Assembly: GCA_900548545.1 (NCBI GenBank)
Contig: URKX01000033.1
Location: 1-24,947, forward strand
Direction of reading: 5' to 3'
DNA length: 24,947 bases
Origin: an uncultured Oscillospiraceae bacterium
Lineage (GTDB): Bacteria > Bacillota > Clostridia > Oscillospirales > Acutalibacteraceae
In this document: positions 16,298 through 24,119 of the stretch, one piece after another
How positions within the stretch are numbered: position 1 is the first letter of the stretch
How the letters are laid out: the number at the start of each line of letters is the position of its first letter
Translations under genes and position numbers: made by a program
Notes under the pieces: generated by a model
Seen by the model: only the letters and a program-made list of their open reading frames with translations
Databases searched by the model: none
What the model was told of the DNA's origin: nothing

Positions 16298-17776
16298 ATG
16301 AGCACTCCACACAGCAAGAAACAGCGCAAAATTCCCCGTAAGGTTGCTCCGCTCCTTGTCGGATTGACCGCTGTCTGTTTTCTTTGTTTTGTCATTCTCT
16401 CGTTCTCAATCCCCAAGCCCTCTCCCTTTCAGCTGGCGGCATCCGAGGAAGGCAATGCTTTGAAGTGGGTTTTTATCACGCCCTATGGCGAGACCGACTC
16501 CTCCTACAACACCCTGTTCCCCTCCCAGGAGGACTGTGCCAGTATGGCTGGGACGCCTGTGGATCTCTCCTTTTGCACCATGGAAAAATATTTGAACATG
16601 ACAGCAGCGGGCATCCCTGCGGATGTGGTCACCTGCTGGTGCACCAACTCCAATTTTAAGCGATTGGAAGCCACAGGGGACAACTGGTCTTTGCAGGACT
16701 TGCTGAACAAGGAAATTCCCGGCTTCACCCTGCCAGAGGACTTTGTCCAGTGGTGCGGTAATTTTCAGGGCCAGGTGTACGCTTATCCCCATACCAGAAC
16801 TATCCTCTCTGAGGACACCTCCCTCAAGTCCGACGCTGCTATGATCGGCCGCAAGGACATTCTGGAAAATATCCGCTGGGACAGTTTGGAACCCCTGTCC
16901 AAAGAGCGTTTCCTAGAACAGCTGAAAAACGTGCGGAAAGCCTACCCAGAGTTGATTCCCTGCTATGTGGAACTGCCCAGCCTTCAGCAGATGTTTGGGG
17001 TCACCGCCGACACCGGTGCCGCGTGGGAGGATCCTTTTTTCCATCCCGGCACTTTGGAGGCATTGGAATTCATGAACAATCTGTTCCGTGAGCGGCTGCT
17101 CTCCCATGATGTGTTCACCCTCAGCCAAGAGTCCTTGCTAAGGCAGCTGCAAAACGGCGAGATCTTTTTGGCAGCCTCCCCCTCGCTGGGCAGGCTTCTC
17201 TCCCTTCTTCCGGAAGATCACCCCATTCGAGAGCAGTACGAAGTCCTCTCGCCCATTCTCTCGGATTCCGGGCGGGAACCGGCGTTCACCAACAATTTCG
17301 AGGAACAGTACGCCTCCACCCTATTTGTCAAGGACAGCACTCAAAGCCGGCCCCAAGCCAGACTGGTGGCAGCCTTTTACCTGCAGAACATGGAACTTTC
17401 CTCCCAACAGAAAAGCGCTTTGGAAAGCTCTGGATTTGGGAGCATTCTCACGGATGCGAAACCGGTAAAAGCCATCGGCATTGACAACCAGGATACAGTC
17501 CCGGCCGTTCACTATGAAATCCTGTTTTCCCTCTACTCCAACACACGTCTGGCCACGGTAGCCGAACGGAAACAGAGCTTTCTGGAAAACCAGGTGGTGA
17601 ATCTGGTGGAAGATTGTTCTGCCGAAGAAGTCGCACCGGCCTATACTCGTTTGGTCAGTGAATTGCAGAGCGGCGACTATCAGCTGCTAGACACCTGGAA
17701 AAAGCAGCAGTATCAAAAGGCGATATCCATTTTGCAGGGCGAACCAGTTTCCCCTGACCCGCTCGCCGGGGAATAA
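16298..17776 (+). CDS. Membrane-anchored extracellular solute-binding-like protein
   Basis: 492 residues. A basic N-terminus, one hydrophobic helix (about 17-38) and no lipobox, so it is likely anchored by an uncleaved helix with the rest outside the cell. The body looks like a distant family 1 sugar-binding protein: hydrophobic-aromatic segments, a GTLEALEFMNNLFRERLL helix and a LQNGEIFLAAS stretch resemble this fold. Similarity is weak by eye. It is not next to a permease but divergent from the YesM/YesN genes, a place where sensor-assisting binding proteins occur. AGGAAGG lies 7 bases before the ATG. A role as accessory sensor rather than transporter is inference. Confidence 0.7.
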   Translation: MSTPHSKKQRKIPRKVAPLLVGLTAVCFLCFVILSFSIPKPSPFQLAASEEGNALKWVFITPYGETDSSYNTLFPSQEDCASMAGTPVDLSFCTMEKYLNMTAAGIPADVVTCWCTNSNFKRLEATGDNWSLQDLLNKEIPGFTLPEDFVQWCGNFQGQVYAYPHTRTILSEDTSLKSDAAMIGRKDILENIRWDSLEPLSKERFLEQLKNVRKAYPELIPCYVELPSLQQMFGVTADTGAAWEDPFFHPGTLEALEFMNNLFRERLLSHDVFTLSQESLLRQLQNGEIFLAASPSLGRLLSLLPEDHPIREQYEVLSPILSDSGREPAFTNNFEEQYASTLFVKDSTQSRPQARLVAAFYLQNMELSSQQKSALESSGFGSILTDAKPVKAIGIDNQDTVPAVHYEILFSLYSNTRLATVAERKQSFLENQVVNLVEDCSAEEVAPAYTRLVSELQSGDYQLLDTWKKQQYQKAISILQGEPVSPDPLAGE

Positions 17777-17784
17777 TTTTTTAG

Positions 17785-17830
17785 AAAAAAATGCGCCTTC
17801 CAACGGCAGATGCTGGTGGAAGGCGCATTT
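17785..17830 (-). terminator. Terminator between convergent genes
   Basis: Perfect 14-base arms (17789-17802 and 17817-17830; core ATGCGCCTTCCA) with a 14-base loop. On the minus strand the stem runs into seven T residues, so it is a strong terminator for the ThuA gene transcript. On the plus strand, where it follows the binding-protein-like gene by about 12 bases, the tail is poor but the stem may still act. Confidence 0.85.
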
Positions 17831-17919
17831 CCGTTACCCCTGCTTTCCCCGCAAGAACCTTTGTCTCTTCAAACTGGTCCTTCAGTTAGCTATTTGGTGC
17901 GAAACACATCCACTTTTTA

Positions 17920-18690
17920 TCAGAGGGTCTTCTGTTCGTGAAGCCCCTGGATACTATGTTCCATTTTTCCCTTGACAGGCATGATGGGTGCGGGATTTCC
18001 AAAGGTGGTGTCGGGGAAACGGATGGGCGCTGCCCACTTCACTGCATTGACAATCACTTTTTGGATTTCCGGCTGATGATAGATAGGAAACACCTCATGG
18101 CCCGGGCGGAAGTAGAAAATCTTCCCCTTCCCACGATGCCAGCAGCAGCCGCTGCGGAACACTTCGCCGCCTTCAAACCAGCTGATGAACACCTGCTCAT
18201 CCGGCTGGGGAATATCGAAGCGTTCACCGTACATCTCCTCATGGGGGATCATGATCTTCTCATCCAAACCATCTGCAATGGGGTGGCTTGGATCCACAAC
18301 CCAGAGGATCTCCTGCTCGCCGTCCTCGCGCCACTTCAATTTCCAGGTGTCCGTTCCACACAGCTTCTGGAAGATTTTGGAGGCATGGCCGGAGTGGAGG
18401 ACAATCAGCCCCATTCCCTCCAAAACACGCTTGTAGACCCGGTCCACAATCTCATCCGCCACTTCATGATGGGCCATATGCCCCCACCAGATGAGCACAT
18501 CTGTGTTGTCCACAACCTCTTGGGTCAGCCCGTGTTCCGGCTCCCGCAGAGTGGCCGTGCGCACATCCATACCGGCTTCCTTCAGAAAATCCGCGATGCA
18601 GCCGTGGATACCCTTGGGATACACCTCAGCTACTTCCGGGAATTGAACCTCATGGAGGTACTCGTTCCATACAGTTACTCGAATTGCCAT
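17920..18690 (-). CDS. ThuA-domain protein (trehalose utilisation type)
   Basis: 256 residues matching the ThuA-like class I glutamine amidotransferase fold without an obvious amidotransferase role: RVTVWNEYLHE at the start, DVLIWWGHMAHHEV (about 74-87), LIVLHSGHASKIF, HPIADGL, and FRPGHEVFPIYHQPEI near the end. ThuA proteins occur with Gfo/Idh oxidoreductases (ThuB) in disaccharide use through 3-keto derivatives. The same pairing is seen here: the gene follows oxidoreductase 2 by about 30 bases. The ATG at 18690 has GAGAGGAG 8 bases upstream. It ends near the terminator at 17785-17830. The biochemical step is not certain; handling a keto-glycoside is the working idea. Confidence 0.88.
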   Translation of the reverse strand: MAIRVTVWNEYLHEVQFPEVAEVYPKGIHGCIADFLKEAGMDVRTATLREPEHGLTQEVVDNTDVLIWWGHMAHHEVADEIVDRVYKRVLEGMGLIVLHSGHASKIFQKLCGTDTWKLKWREDGEQEILWVVDPSHPIADGLDEKIMIPHEEMYGERFDIPQPDEQVFISWFEGGEVFRSGCCWHRGKGKIFYFRPGHEVFPIYHQPEIQKVIVNAVKWAAPIRFPDTTFGNPAPIMPVKGKMEHSIQGLHEQKTL

Positions 18691-18719
18691 TTCAAAAACT
18701 CCTCTCAAAAAGAATTGGA

Positions 18720-19796
18720 TCAATCACAAGGCAGCCATTTTTCTTCTTCCGCAGAGCGGATGATCACATCCAACGCGTGCTGAATGCGGCAGCCGTCTTG
18801 AATAGTGGCAGCCATACCGTCGCCGCAGCCATTGAGGATATCCGCAAAGGACTGCATCTGATCGCACTGAAAACGCTGGGGAATGGGAAGTTTGGTGTAG
18901 ATCCCGGACCTGTCATAAGGATAGCCAAAACAGACCTCCAATTCATCCACGCCAGGGGTGACATCCAAACTATAAACCAAACCGCCCTTGCTCCCATAGA
19001 TTTCCATGCGCTGGTAATTTCCCCGGCCATAGGCAAAGCGGGTGACAGAGAAATTCGCCGAGGTTTTCCCGTCCATCTCCATCAGGTAGTGGCAGAAATC
19101 GTCCACATCTACCGGACCATACCCTTCGCCCTCTTCCAGGCGGCGCTGGGTCACATAGGTATCCACATGGCCCACGGCCTTCCGGTAATTTTTACCGGTG
19201 ACAAAACTCACCAGGTCCAGGGCATGGCAGCCCAAATCGCCCAGAGCACCAGTTCCGGTCAGCTCTTTTTGATATCTCCAAGAGCGGGGCAGGTCATAGG
19301 AGGGCCCACCGCCACCCTGAAGATACTGCATATAAACGTGATAGATGTCACCCAGCATCCCCTGTTCCACCAATTCCTTAGCGTAGCGGGCGGCAGCCTT
19401 AAAGCGGTAGGAGAAGCACACCATGTTGGGAACTCCCCTCTCCTGGGCCGCTTTGGCCAAGATGTCCGCCTCCTCCGCAGTCAGGGTGACGGGTTTCTCC
19501 AAGCAAAACGGCTTCCCAGCCTCGATAGCTGCTTTGGCCACCTCAAAGTGAGCGTTGTTGGAGGTGGAAATGTCGATCACATCCACATCCGGGCAGGCGA
19601 TCAAATCGTGATAGTCTGCAAAGCAGTGGTCCTCACGGATCCCGTAGGTATTCCTGGCATACTCCATGCGCTCAGGCTTCAAGTCGCACACGGCAACCAG
19701 CTCCAGATCCGGGCTTTTGTGAATTCCCGGAAGGTGGACTCCCTGAGAAATTCCTCCAATTCCTACGCTTCCCACGCGAAACACTTTTTTCTCCAT
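18720..19796 (-). CDS. Gfo/Idh/MocA family NAD(P)-dependent oxidoreductase (paralogue 2)
   Basis: 358 residues: Rossmann GSVGIGGIS (9-17), EKP (100-102, catalytic Lys101) and DLGCHALD (187-194). By hand alignment without gaps it matches paralogue 1 (5142-6218) at about 134 of the first 200 positions; the stretch 161-172 (GGGGPSYDLPRS) is clearly different. It forms a small unit with the ThuA gene behind the ABC transporter terminator. The ATG at 19796 has GGGAGAAG upstream; a longer frame to 19817 is not needed. It probably oxidises a hydroxyl of the imported sugar or glycoside. A TAAAAT (19840-19845, minus) could be its -10 box, but no convincing -35 is seen. Confidence 0.92.
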   Translation of the reverse strand: MEKKVFRVGSVGIGGISQGVHLPGIHKSPDLELVAVCDLKPERMEYARNTYGIREDHCFADYHDLIACPDVDVIDISTSNNAHFEVAKAAIEAGKPFCLEKPVTLTAEEADILAKAAQERGVPNMVCFSYRFKAAARYAKELVEQGMLGDIYHVYMQYLQGGGGPSYDLPRSWRYQKELTGTGALGDLGCHALDLVSFVTGKNYRKAVGHVDTYVTQRRLEEGEGYGPVDVDDFCHYLMEMDGKTSANFSVTRFAYGRGNYQRMEIYGSKGGLVYSLDVTPGVDELEVCFGYPYDRSGIYTKLPIPQRFQCDQMQSFADILNGCGDGMAATIQDGCRIQHALDVIIRSAEEEKWLPCD

Positions 19797-19850
19797 AATA
19801 CAAGCTTCTCCCAACATTGACTGTTATTGTCTGAATTCGATTTTACCGAT

Positions 19851-19896
19851 AAAAAATGAGCAGAACCCAGAGACTAGAACAGCTTCCAGGTTCTGC
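19851..19896 (-). terminator. Terminator of the ABC transporter operon
   Basis: Eight-base arms GCAGAACC and GGTTCTGC (19860-19867 and 19889-19896) around a 21-base loop; on the minus strand TCA and then six T residues follow. It lies about 35 bases after the binding-protein stop and so separates this operon from oxidoreductase 2. Confidence 0.7.
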
Positions 19897-19930
19897 ACGA
19901 AAGCCTTTCTAAAATCTCAAAACGTCGTTA

Positions 19931-21607
19931 TCAGCCCGCGTTATTATAGACGTCCAGAGCCTCCTGATAAATCTCCATCAACCGCTCCAGGCCCATTTTG
20001 TTCAACTGGTCCACATAGGCATCCCACTGTTCCTCGATGCCGCCGTTGACAATCCAGTTTGCCCAGCTCTCGTTGACATACTTGTAAATATCCACAGTCA
20101 AAGCGGAGATCTCTTTGGCCTGGTCGCTGGTGTAGTTCACCATGGGATAGGGCTTTGCCACGAATTCCTTCATGATCTCGTCTTCCTTCAGCTTGGCGCC
20201 GTCGCCGCTGTCCTCGGGAAGGATGATCTTCTCTTCAAACTCAGGGCTCACATACTTGGGGCCATGGTCGCGGGGAGAAACCTCCCAGTACCACTGGTCG
20301 CCAGTCTTCCCTTCGGGGGGATCCAGGAAGGTCACATTGCCGTCCTCGTCCTTATCCAGCACCACACCATAGGGGCCCCAGTAAGACTGGACAGAAATGT
20401 CATCGGTGGAGAAGTAATCCGCCCAGCGCATAGCCACTTCGGGATGCTCGCAAGCAGTGGTAACGGTGAACTCGTTGCGGGAATAGGTGATGATTTCATC
20501 GTTGCCGCGGATGTAACGGTCGCCGTTGGGGCCAGCCAGAGGAGGCATGGGAACATACTCGTCCTGATGGGGCTGAGTACCAGAGGTAACTTCCCAAGTG
20601 ATGCCGGTGCCCACCAGGGACACTTCCTCATTCTTCATTTTGGCGTCAGACATGGAACCGTCCTGGGTGATAAATTCGGGATCCATGATGCCTTCCGCAT
20701 ACAGCTTGTGGAAGAAGGCCACCGCTTCTTTATACCGCTCGTCGGCAGGGATAAAGATGGGCTCCAGGGTCTCCTGATCCAGAGCCAAGAAGTTTTCCTC
20801 CAGGCTGTCTGTGATGCCCCAGGGATTGATAAAGCGGATCCAGTCAAACAAGTTCTGCTTGGCGCTGCCGGTCAGGGGGATCTCATCGTTAGGATCGCCG
20901 TTGCCGTTGGCATCCTGCTCCTTAAAGGCCTTCAGCACTTCGTACCACTCGTCCACGGTGGTGGGCATCTCCAGGCCCAGGCGGTCCAGCCATGCCTGGT
21001 TGATATAGGGCGTGTCGCAGCCCTTGGGGCGCAGCGGCTTCTTGCCAGGCAAGGTGTAGATGTGGCCGTCAGGATTGGTGACCAACTTCCGCATGGTGGG
21101 CTCCGCCTCCCATGCGGCCTTGATGTTGGTGCAGTACTTCTCCACATAGTCTTCCAGCGGAATGAACAGGTCCAGGTTGGTGGCAATGTCCATGTCCTTC
21201 AAGGAATTGCTTCCGAAGAACACGTCGGGAAGATCACCGCTGGCCAGCAAGAGGGACTTCTGCTCGGACCAGTCCGCGTCACCGGCATACTGCCAGTTGA
21301 TGATGACGTTGGTGTCCTCTTCCATCTGCTTGAACATGGCGTTTTCTTTCAGATCCGCCAGGTTTGCACCCTTGACATACAGGAAGGTCAACTCCACGGG
21401 TTCATTGACAATGGGCAAGCCCGTCTCGTTGAAGTTGGAGTCCTCCGCCGCAACCTCGCTGGAAACACCGGAGCCCCCGCTGCTCTGCTCGCCGCCGGAA
21501 TTGCTGCCGCTGGAGCTGTTGCCACCGCCGCCGCAGCCTGCCAGCAGGGAGGCAACCAGGGTCAGACTGAGCAGGGTTTTCCCTAGTTTCGTCCACTTTT
21601 CTTTCAT
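19931..21607 (-). CDS. Sugar ABC transporter substrate-binding lipoprotein (LplA/YtcQ type)
   Basis: 558 residues. A lipoprotein signal peptide with lipobox LLAGC (Cys25) is followed by a Gly/Ser-rich linker (about 26-50) that spaces the binding domain from the membrane. The body is a family 1 binding protein of the large LplA/YtcQ group; the DANGNGDPNDE segment (232-242) is typical of it. It should capture an oligosaccharide outside the cell and deliver it to the two permeases encoded just upstream. The ATG at 21607 has AAGGAG 8 bases upstream. A 92-base gap separates it from the second permease; the intrinsic terminator follows. Confidence 0.94.
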   Translation of the reverse strand: MKEKWTKLGKTLLSLTLVASLLAGCGGGGNSSSGSNSGGEQSSGGSGVSSEVAAEDSNFNETGLPIVNEPVELTFLYVKGANLADLKENAMFKQMEEDTNVIINWQYAGDADWSEQKSLLLASGDLPDVFFGSNSLKDMDIATNLDLFIPLEDYVEKYCTNIKAAWEAEPTMRKLVTNPDGHIYTLPGKKPLRPKGCDTPYINQAWLDRLGLEMPTTVDEWYEVLKAFKEQDANGNGDPNDEIPLTGSAKQNLFDWIRFINPWGITDSLEENFLALDQETLEPIFIPADERYKEAVAFFHKLYAEGIMDPEFITQDGSMSDAKMKNEEVSLVGTGITWEVTSGTQPHQDEYVPMPPLAGPNGDRYIRGNDEIITYSRNEFTVTTACEHPEVAMRWADYFSTDDISVQSYWGPYGVVLDKDEDGNVTFLDPPEGKTGDQWYWEVSPRDHGPKYVSPEFEEKIILPEDSGDGAKLKEDEIMKEFVAKPYPMVNYTSDQAKEISALTVDIYKYVNESWANWIVNGGIEEQWDAYVDQLNKMGLERLMEIYQEALDVYNNAG

Positions 21608-21699
21608 GTTCGCATCTCCTTACTCTCGGATTTTTTTATTTGACGGTAAATCCTCAGGCCGTTTTTCCCAAGGCTACGTCACTGTGGGATAGGGGGAAA

Positions 21700-22605
21700 T
21701 TACCCCTTGATCGCGCCGATCATCACGCCCTGGCTGAAGTACTTCTGCACAAAGGGATACAAGCACATAATCGGCACGGTGGTAATGATGATGACGGCAT
21801 ATTTCATCAGATTTGACAGGCGCATGGCCTCCTGGGCAGCCAGGCCGTCACCGGCGCCCACCAAAGACTGGTTGGTAATCAGGATATTTCTCACCACAAG
21901 CTGAAGCGGTTTTAAGTTCTCGCTGCGGATATAGACCAAGGCGTTGAAGTAAGAGTTCCACTGCGCCACGGCAATGTACAACGCAATCACGGCGATTACC
22001 GCTTTGGAGAGGGGCAGGGCAATGGAGAAAAAGAACCGCAGGTTCCCGCATCCATCAATCTGCGCCGCATCCAGCAATTCCTTCGGCAAGCTGGAATCGA
22101 AGAAAGTTCGGGCCACAATCATGTTGTACACAGCCACGGAGAAAGGCAACACCATGACCCAGAATGTGTCGTCCAAATGAAAATCCCGAATGGTAAAGTA
22201 GGTAGGGATTAAGCCGCCGTTAAAAAACATGGTGAAGATGAAATAGAATGTGATCGCTTTCCGGCCCACCAGATCCCTGCGGGACAGGGAGTAAGCCGCA
22301 GAAATATTGACGATCAAGCCGATGGCTGTTCCCACCACCGTGTACAGGATGGTGTTCCAGTAACCCAGCCAAATATCATTGTGACGCAGCAGCTCTTTAT
22401 ATCCGTCCAAGGTGAACTGGCTTGGCCAAAACCACACATTGCCATTGGCCACTTCAGAAGGATTGCTGAAAGACGCAATGATGATAAAATAGAGAGGGTA
22501 CGCGATTATCAGCAAGATTAAGCCGCAGATTCCGTATAGGACAATATTGAAAACAATATCTGCCTTATTCATTTTTTTTGATTTTTTTGTTGTTGATGCA
22601 ATCAT
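21700..22605 (-). CDS. Sugar ABC transporter permease (LplC/YtcP type)
   Basis: 301 residues with about six transmembrane helices. The EAA loop that contacts the ATPase is visible as LDAAQIDGCGNLRFFFSIALP (about 177-197), close to the expected place before the last helices. FIIIASFSNPSEV near the first helix and GVMIGAIKG at the end are typical of the CUT1 LplC-type subgroup. It partners the permease encoded just upstream (47-base gap) and the lipoprotein downstream. The ATG at 22605 has a weak GAGGCGG upstream. Confidence 0.93.
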   Translation of the reverse strand: MIASTTKKSKKMNKADIVFNIVLYGICGLILLIIAYPLYFIIIASFSNPSEVANGNVWFWPSQFTLDGYKELLRHNDIWLGYWNTILYTVVGTAIGLIVNISAAYSLSRRDLVGRKAITFYFIFTMFFNGGLIPTYFTIRDFHLDDTFWVMVLPFSVAVYNMIVARTFFDSSLPKELLDAAQIDGCGNLRFFFSIALPLSKAVIAVIALYIAVAQWNSYFNALVYIRSENLKPLQLVVRNILITNQSLVGAGDGLAAQEAMRLSNLMKYAVIIITTVPIMCLYPFVQKYFSQGVMIGAIKG

Positions 22606-22652
22606 GAATGTATCCGCCTCTTTCTCCTAAAATTTCCAGCACTCTTTCCTGC

Positions 22653-23618
22653 TTACCACAAGCTTGTGTCGCCGAGTTTTTTGGAAACTCCGTTGACCAG
22701 GACCAGCAGAATAAAGTTGACAATCGTGTTAAACAGGTTCACTGCCGCGGAAAGGCTGTACTGGTTGCTGATCATACCAATTTTGTACACATAGGTAGAA
22801 ATAATCTCGCTGACAGTGGTGTTTAACGGATTCTGCATCAGATACACCTTTTCAAACCCAAGGTTCATCACATTGCCCGTGCGCATAATCAGAAGGATCA
22901 CCGCTGTAGGAATCAGGAAGGGCAAATCGATGTACCGCAGCCGCTGTAACTTGCTGGCGCCGTCCACTGTTGCCGCCTCATACAGGGAGGGATCCACCGC
23001 AGCCAGCGCCGCGATGTAGATGATGCTGTCCCAGCCGGCGTGCTGCCATACGTCGCTCCACACATAGACGTGCTGGAAAGCGCCCGCCTCTCCCATGATG
23101 TTGGGCGGGTTCTGAATCCCCAGCAAATGGGCCAGGTTCCCGTAGATCCCGTTGCTGGGAGAGAGAAGGATCAGCATGATGCCCACCATAACCACCGTGG
23201 AGATAAAGTGAGGCAGATAGGTTACAACTTGCAGGACCTGCTTGAACCGCTTCACCCGGATCTGGTTCACCATCAGAGCCAAAATGATGGGGAACGGGAA
23301 ACCGGCAATCAAGTTATACAAGCTCAAAGTCACTGTGTTCCAGATCAGGTTTTTCGACTGGAACGAGTTAAAAAACGTTTGGAAATTCGCAAATCCCACC
23401 CAGGGGCTTCCCTCAATTCCCTGTGAGGGAGAAAAATCTTTAAACGCAATCTGCACGCCATACATGGGTAAGTAATTGAAGCAAAACACCAGCAGGACCG
23501 CTGGAAGCAGCAACACGTACAACCCCCAGTTTCGTTGAATCCCTCTGCAAGTGCGGTACAGCTTGTTCTGCCAACCCGACCGCTGTCTTCCCACTGAATT
23601 TCCTGTCATAAACTTCAT
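22653..23618 (-). CDS. Sugar ABC transporter permease (LplB/YteP type)
   Basis: 321 residues, first gene of the transporter operon. It has about six transmembrane helices starting with LYVLLLPAVLLVFCFNYLP (about 34-52), the MYGVQIAFKDFSP stretch characteristic of LplB/YteP, and the EAA loop YEAATVDGASKLQRLRYI. The C-terminal VNGVSKKLGDTSLW ending is typical of the subgroup. The ATG at 23618 follows GGAG at 8 bases; the frame extends to 23660 but without a better start. No ATPase gene is present in the window, so the transporter probably uses a shared MsmX-type ATPase encoded elsewhere. Confidence 0.93.
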   Translation of the reverse strand: MKFMTGNSVGRQRSGWQNKLYRTCRGIQRNWGLYVLLLPAVLLVFCFNYLPMYGVQIAFKDFSPSQGIEGSPWVGFANFQTFFNSFQSKNLIWNTVTLSLYNLIAGFPFPIILALMVNQIRVKRFKQVLQVVTYLPHFISTVVMVGIMLILLSPSNGIYGNLAHLLGIQNPPNIMGEAGAFQHVYVWSDVWQHAGWDSIIYIAALAAVDPSLYEAATVDGASKLQRLRYIDLPFLIPTAVILLIMRTGNVMNLGFEKVYLMQNPLNTTVSEIISTYVYKIGMISNQYSLSAAVNLFNTIVNFILLVLVNGVSKKLGDTSLW

Positions 23619-23679
23619 CTTCCTTTCTCCAATACCTCTGACAAAGCCTGCCCTCGTCAAATTGGATCGTTATGTCACT

Positions 23680-23708
23680 ATTATAAAGAGCAAATCCTGC
23701 AAAAAAAA
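23680..23708 (-). promoter_or_regulatory. Likely promoter of the ABC transporter operon
   Basis: A perfect TATAAT on the minus strand (23680-23685), about 62 bases upstream of the first permease ATG. At the expected -35 position there is only a T-run (23703-23708), a poor -35 that fits activator-dependent expression. Confidence 0.6.
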
Positions 23709-23734
23709 TGGCTGGATTTATGATTATTTAACAC

Positions 23735-23771
23735 TTTTTATCTACTTTTCGCCCATATTTATCTCTCTTTC
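23735..23771 (-). promoter_or_regulatory. Tandem 21-bp-spaced motif, candidate AraC-type activator site
   Basis: On the plus strand the pattern TNTTTATCTNNNTTTC occurs at 23735-23750 and again at 23756-23771, exactly 21 bases apart (two helical turns). Twelve of 16 positions are shared. The pair sits just upstream of the weak -35 region of the transporter promoter, as expected for a direct-repeat site of an AraC-family activator such as the YesN-like regulator encoded at 12825-14309. Confidence 0.55.
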
Positions 23772-23843
23772 ACAAGAATTCCTTGGCGAAAGCACCCTCT
23801 CCACCGGGGCGCCCTCCGCTTCCGGTCTATTCTAACTGCACAA

Positions 23844-23876
23844 AACCCCCGTTCAACATCACAATGAGCGGGGGTT
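23844..23876 (-). terminator. Second GC-rich hairpin downstream of the TetR gene
   Basis: Arms AACCCCCG (23844-23851) and CGGGGGTT (23869-23876) with a 17-base loop; on the minus strand the stem is followed by TTGTGC after its final TT. It could be a back-up terminator before the transporter promoter. Confidence 0.4.
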
Positions 23877-23934
23877 CTCGCTGTCTGATATTTGGAAAAA
23901 CTGCCTCAACCCCGGCCCTCTTTTTCGGACAAGC

Positions 23935-23958
23935 AAAAGGCTGGGATTTCTCCCAGCC
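23935..23958 (-). terminator. Terminator-like hairpin downstream of the TetR gene
   Basis: Perfect 8-base arms GGCTGGGA and TCCCAGCC (23939-23946 and 23951-23958). Read on the minus strand the loop is the stable GNRA tetraloop GAAA, and TTTTGCTT follows. It lies about 160 bases after the TetR stop. Confidence 0.6.
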
Positions 23959-24119
23959 CTCGCATAAAAACTCTATTCTCAACCAGCCTCTTGCCAGCCA
24001 ACCCGCATGAGCATTTTAGCGGCTCACGAGCTCATGGCCGCAAATACCGCAAGCACAATGCCCCCGGTAAGGTGTTCCTGGCTTCTATTTAGGAATCTTT
24101 TCCTATTTTGCAGTTTGTT

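Larger units (their letters stand above)
23772..24119. other. Intergenic region with hairpins, no gene recognised
   Basis: This stretch after the TetR stop and before the transporter promoter holds two stem-loops (listed separately) and otherwise nothing that I recognise. Short open frames here lack ribosome binding sites and known motifs. The segment between about 23960 and 24090 is richer in G+C than a typical spacer and could be a decayed gene fragment, but no family can be named. Confidence 0.4.

Noticed and set aside
18684..19820. A 378-codon plus-strand frame opposite oxidoreductase 2
   Set aside because: Shadow of a gene with intact Rossmann and EKP motifs; a similar shadow occurs opposite paralogue 1, showing that it comes from codon use.
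20264..21586. A 440-codon plus-strand frame opposite the binding lipoprotein
   Set aside because: Antisense shadow of a clear lipoprotein gene; the composition is a mirror of it and no ribosome binding site fits.
23960..24090. Possible RNA gene or tRNA in the G+C-rich part of the spacer
   Set aside because: No cloverleaf arms, no conserved tRNA loop and no known structured RNA pattern could be recognised by eye.
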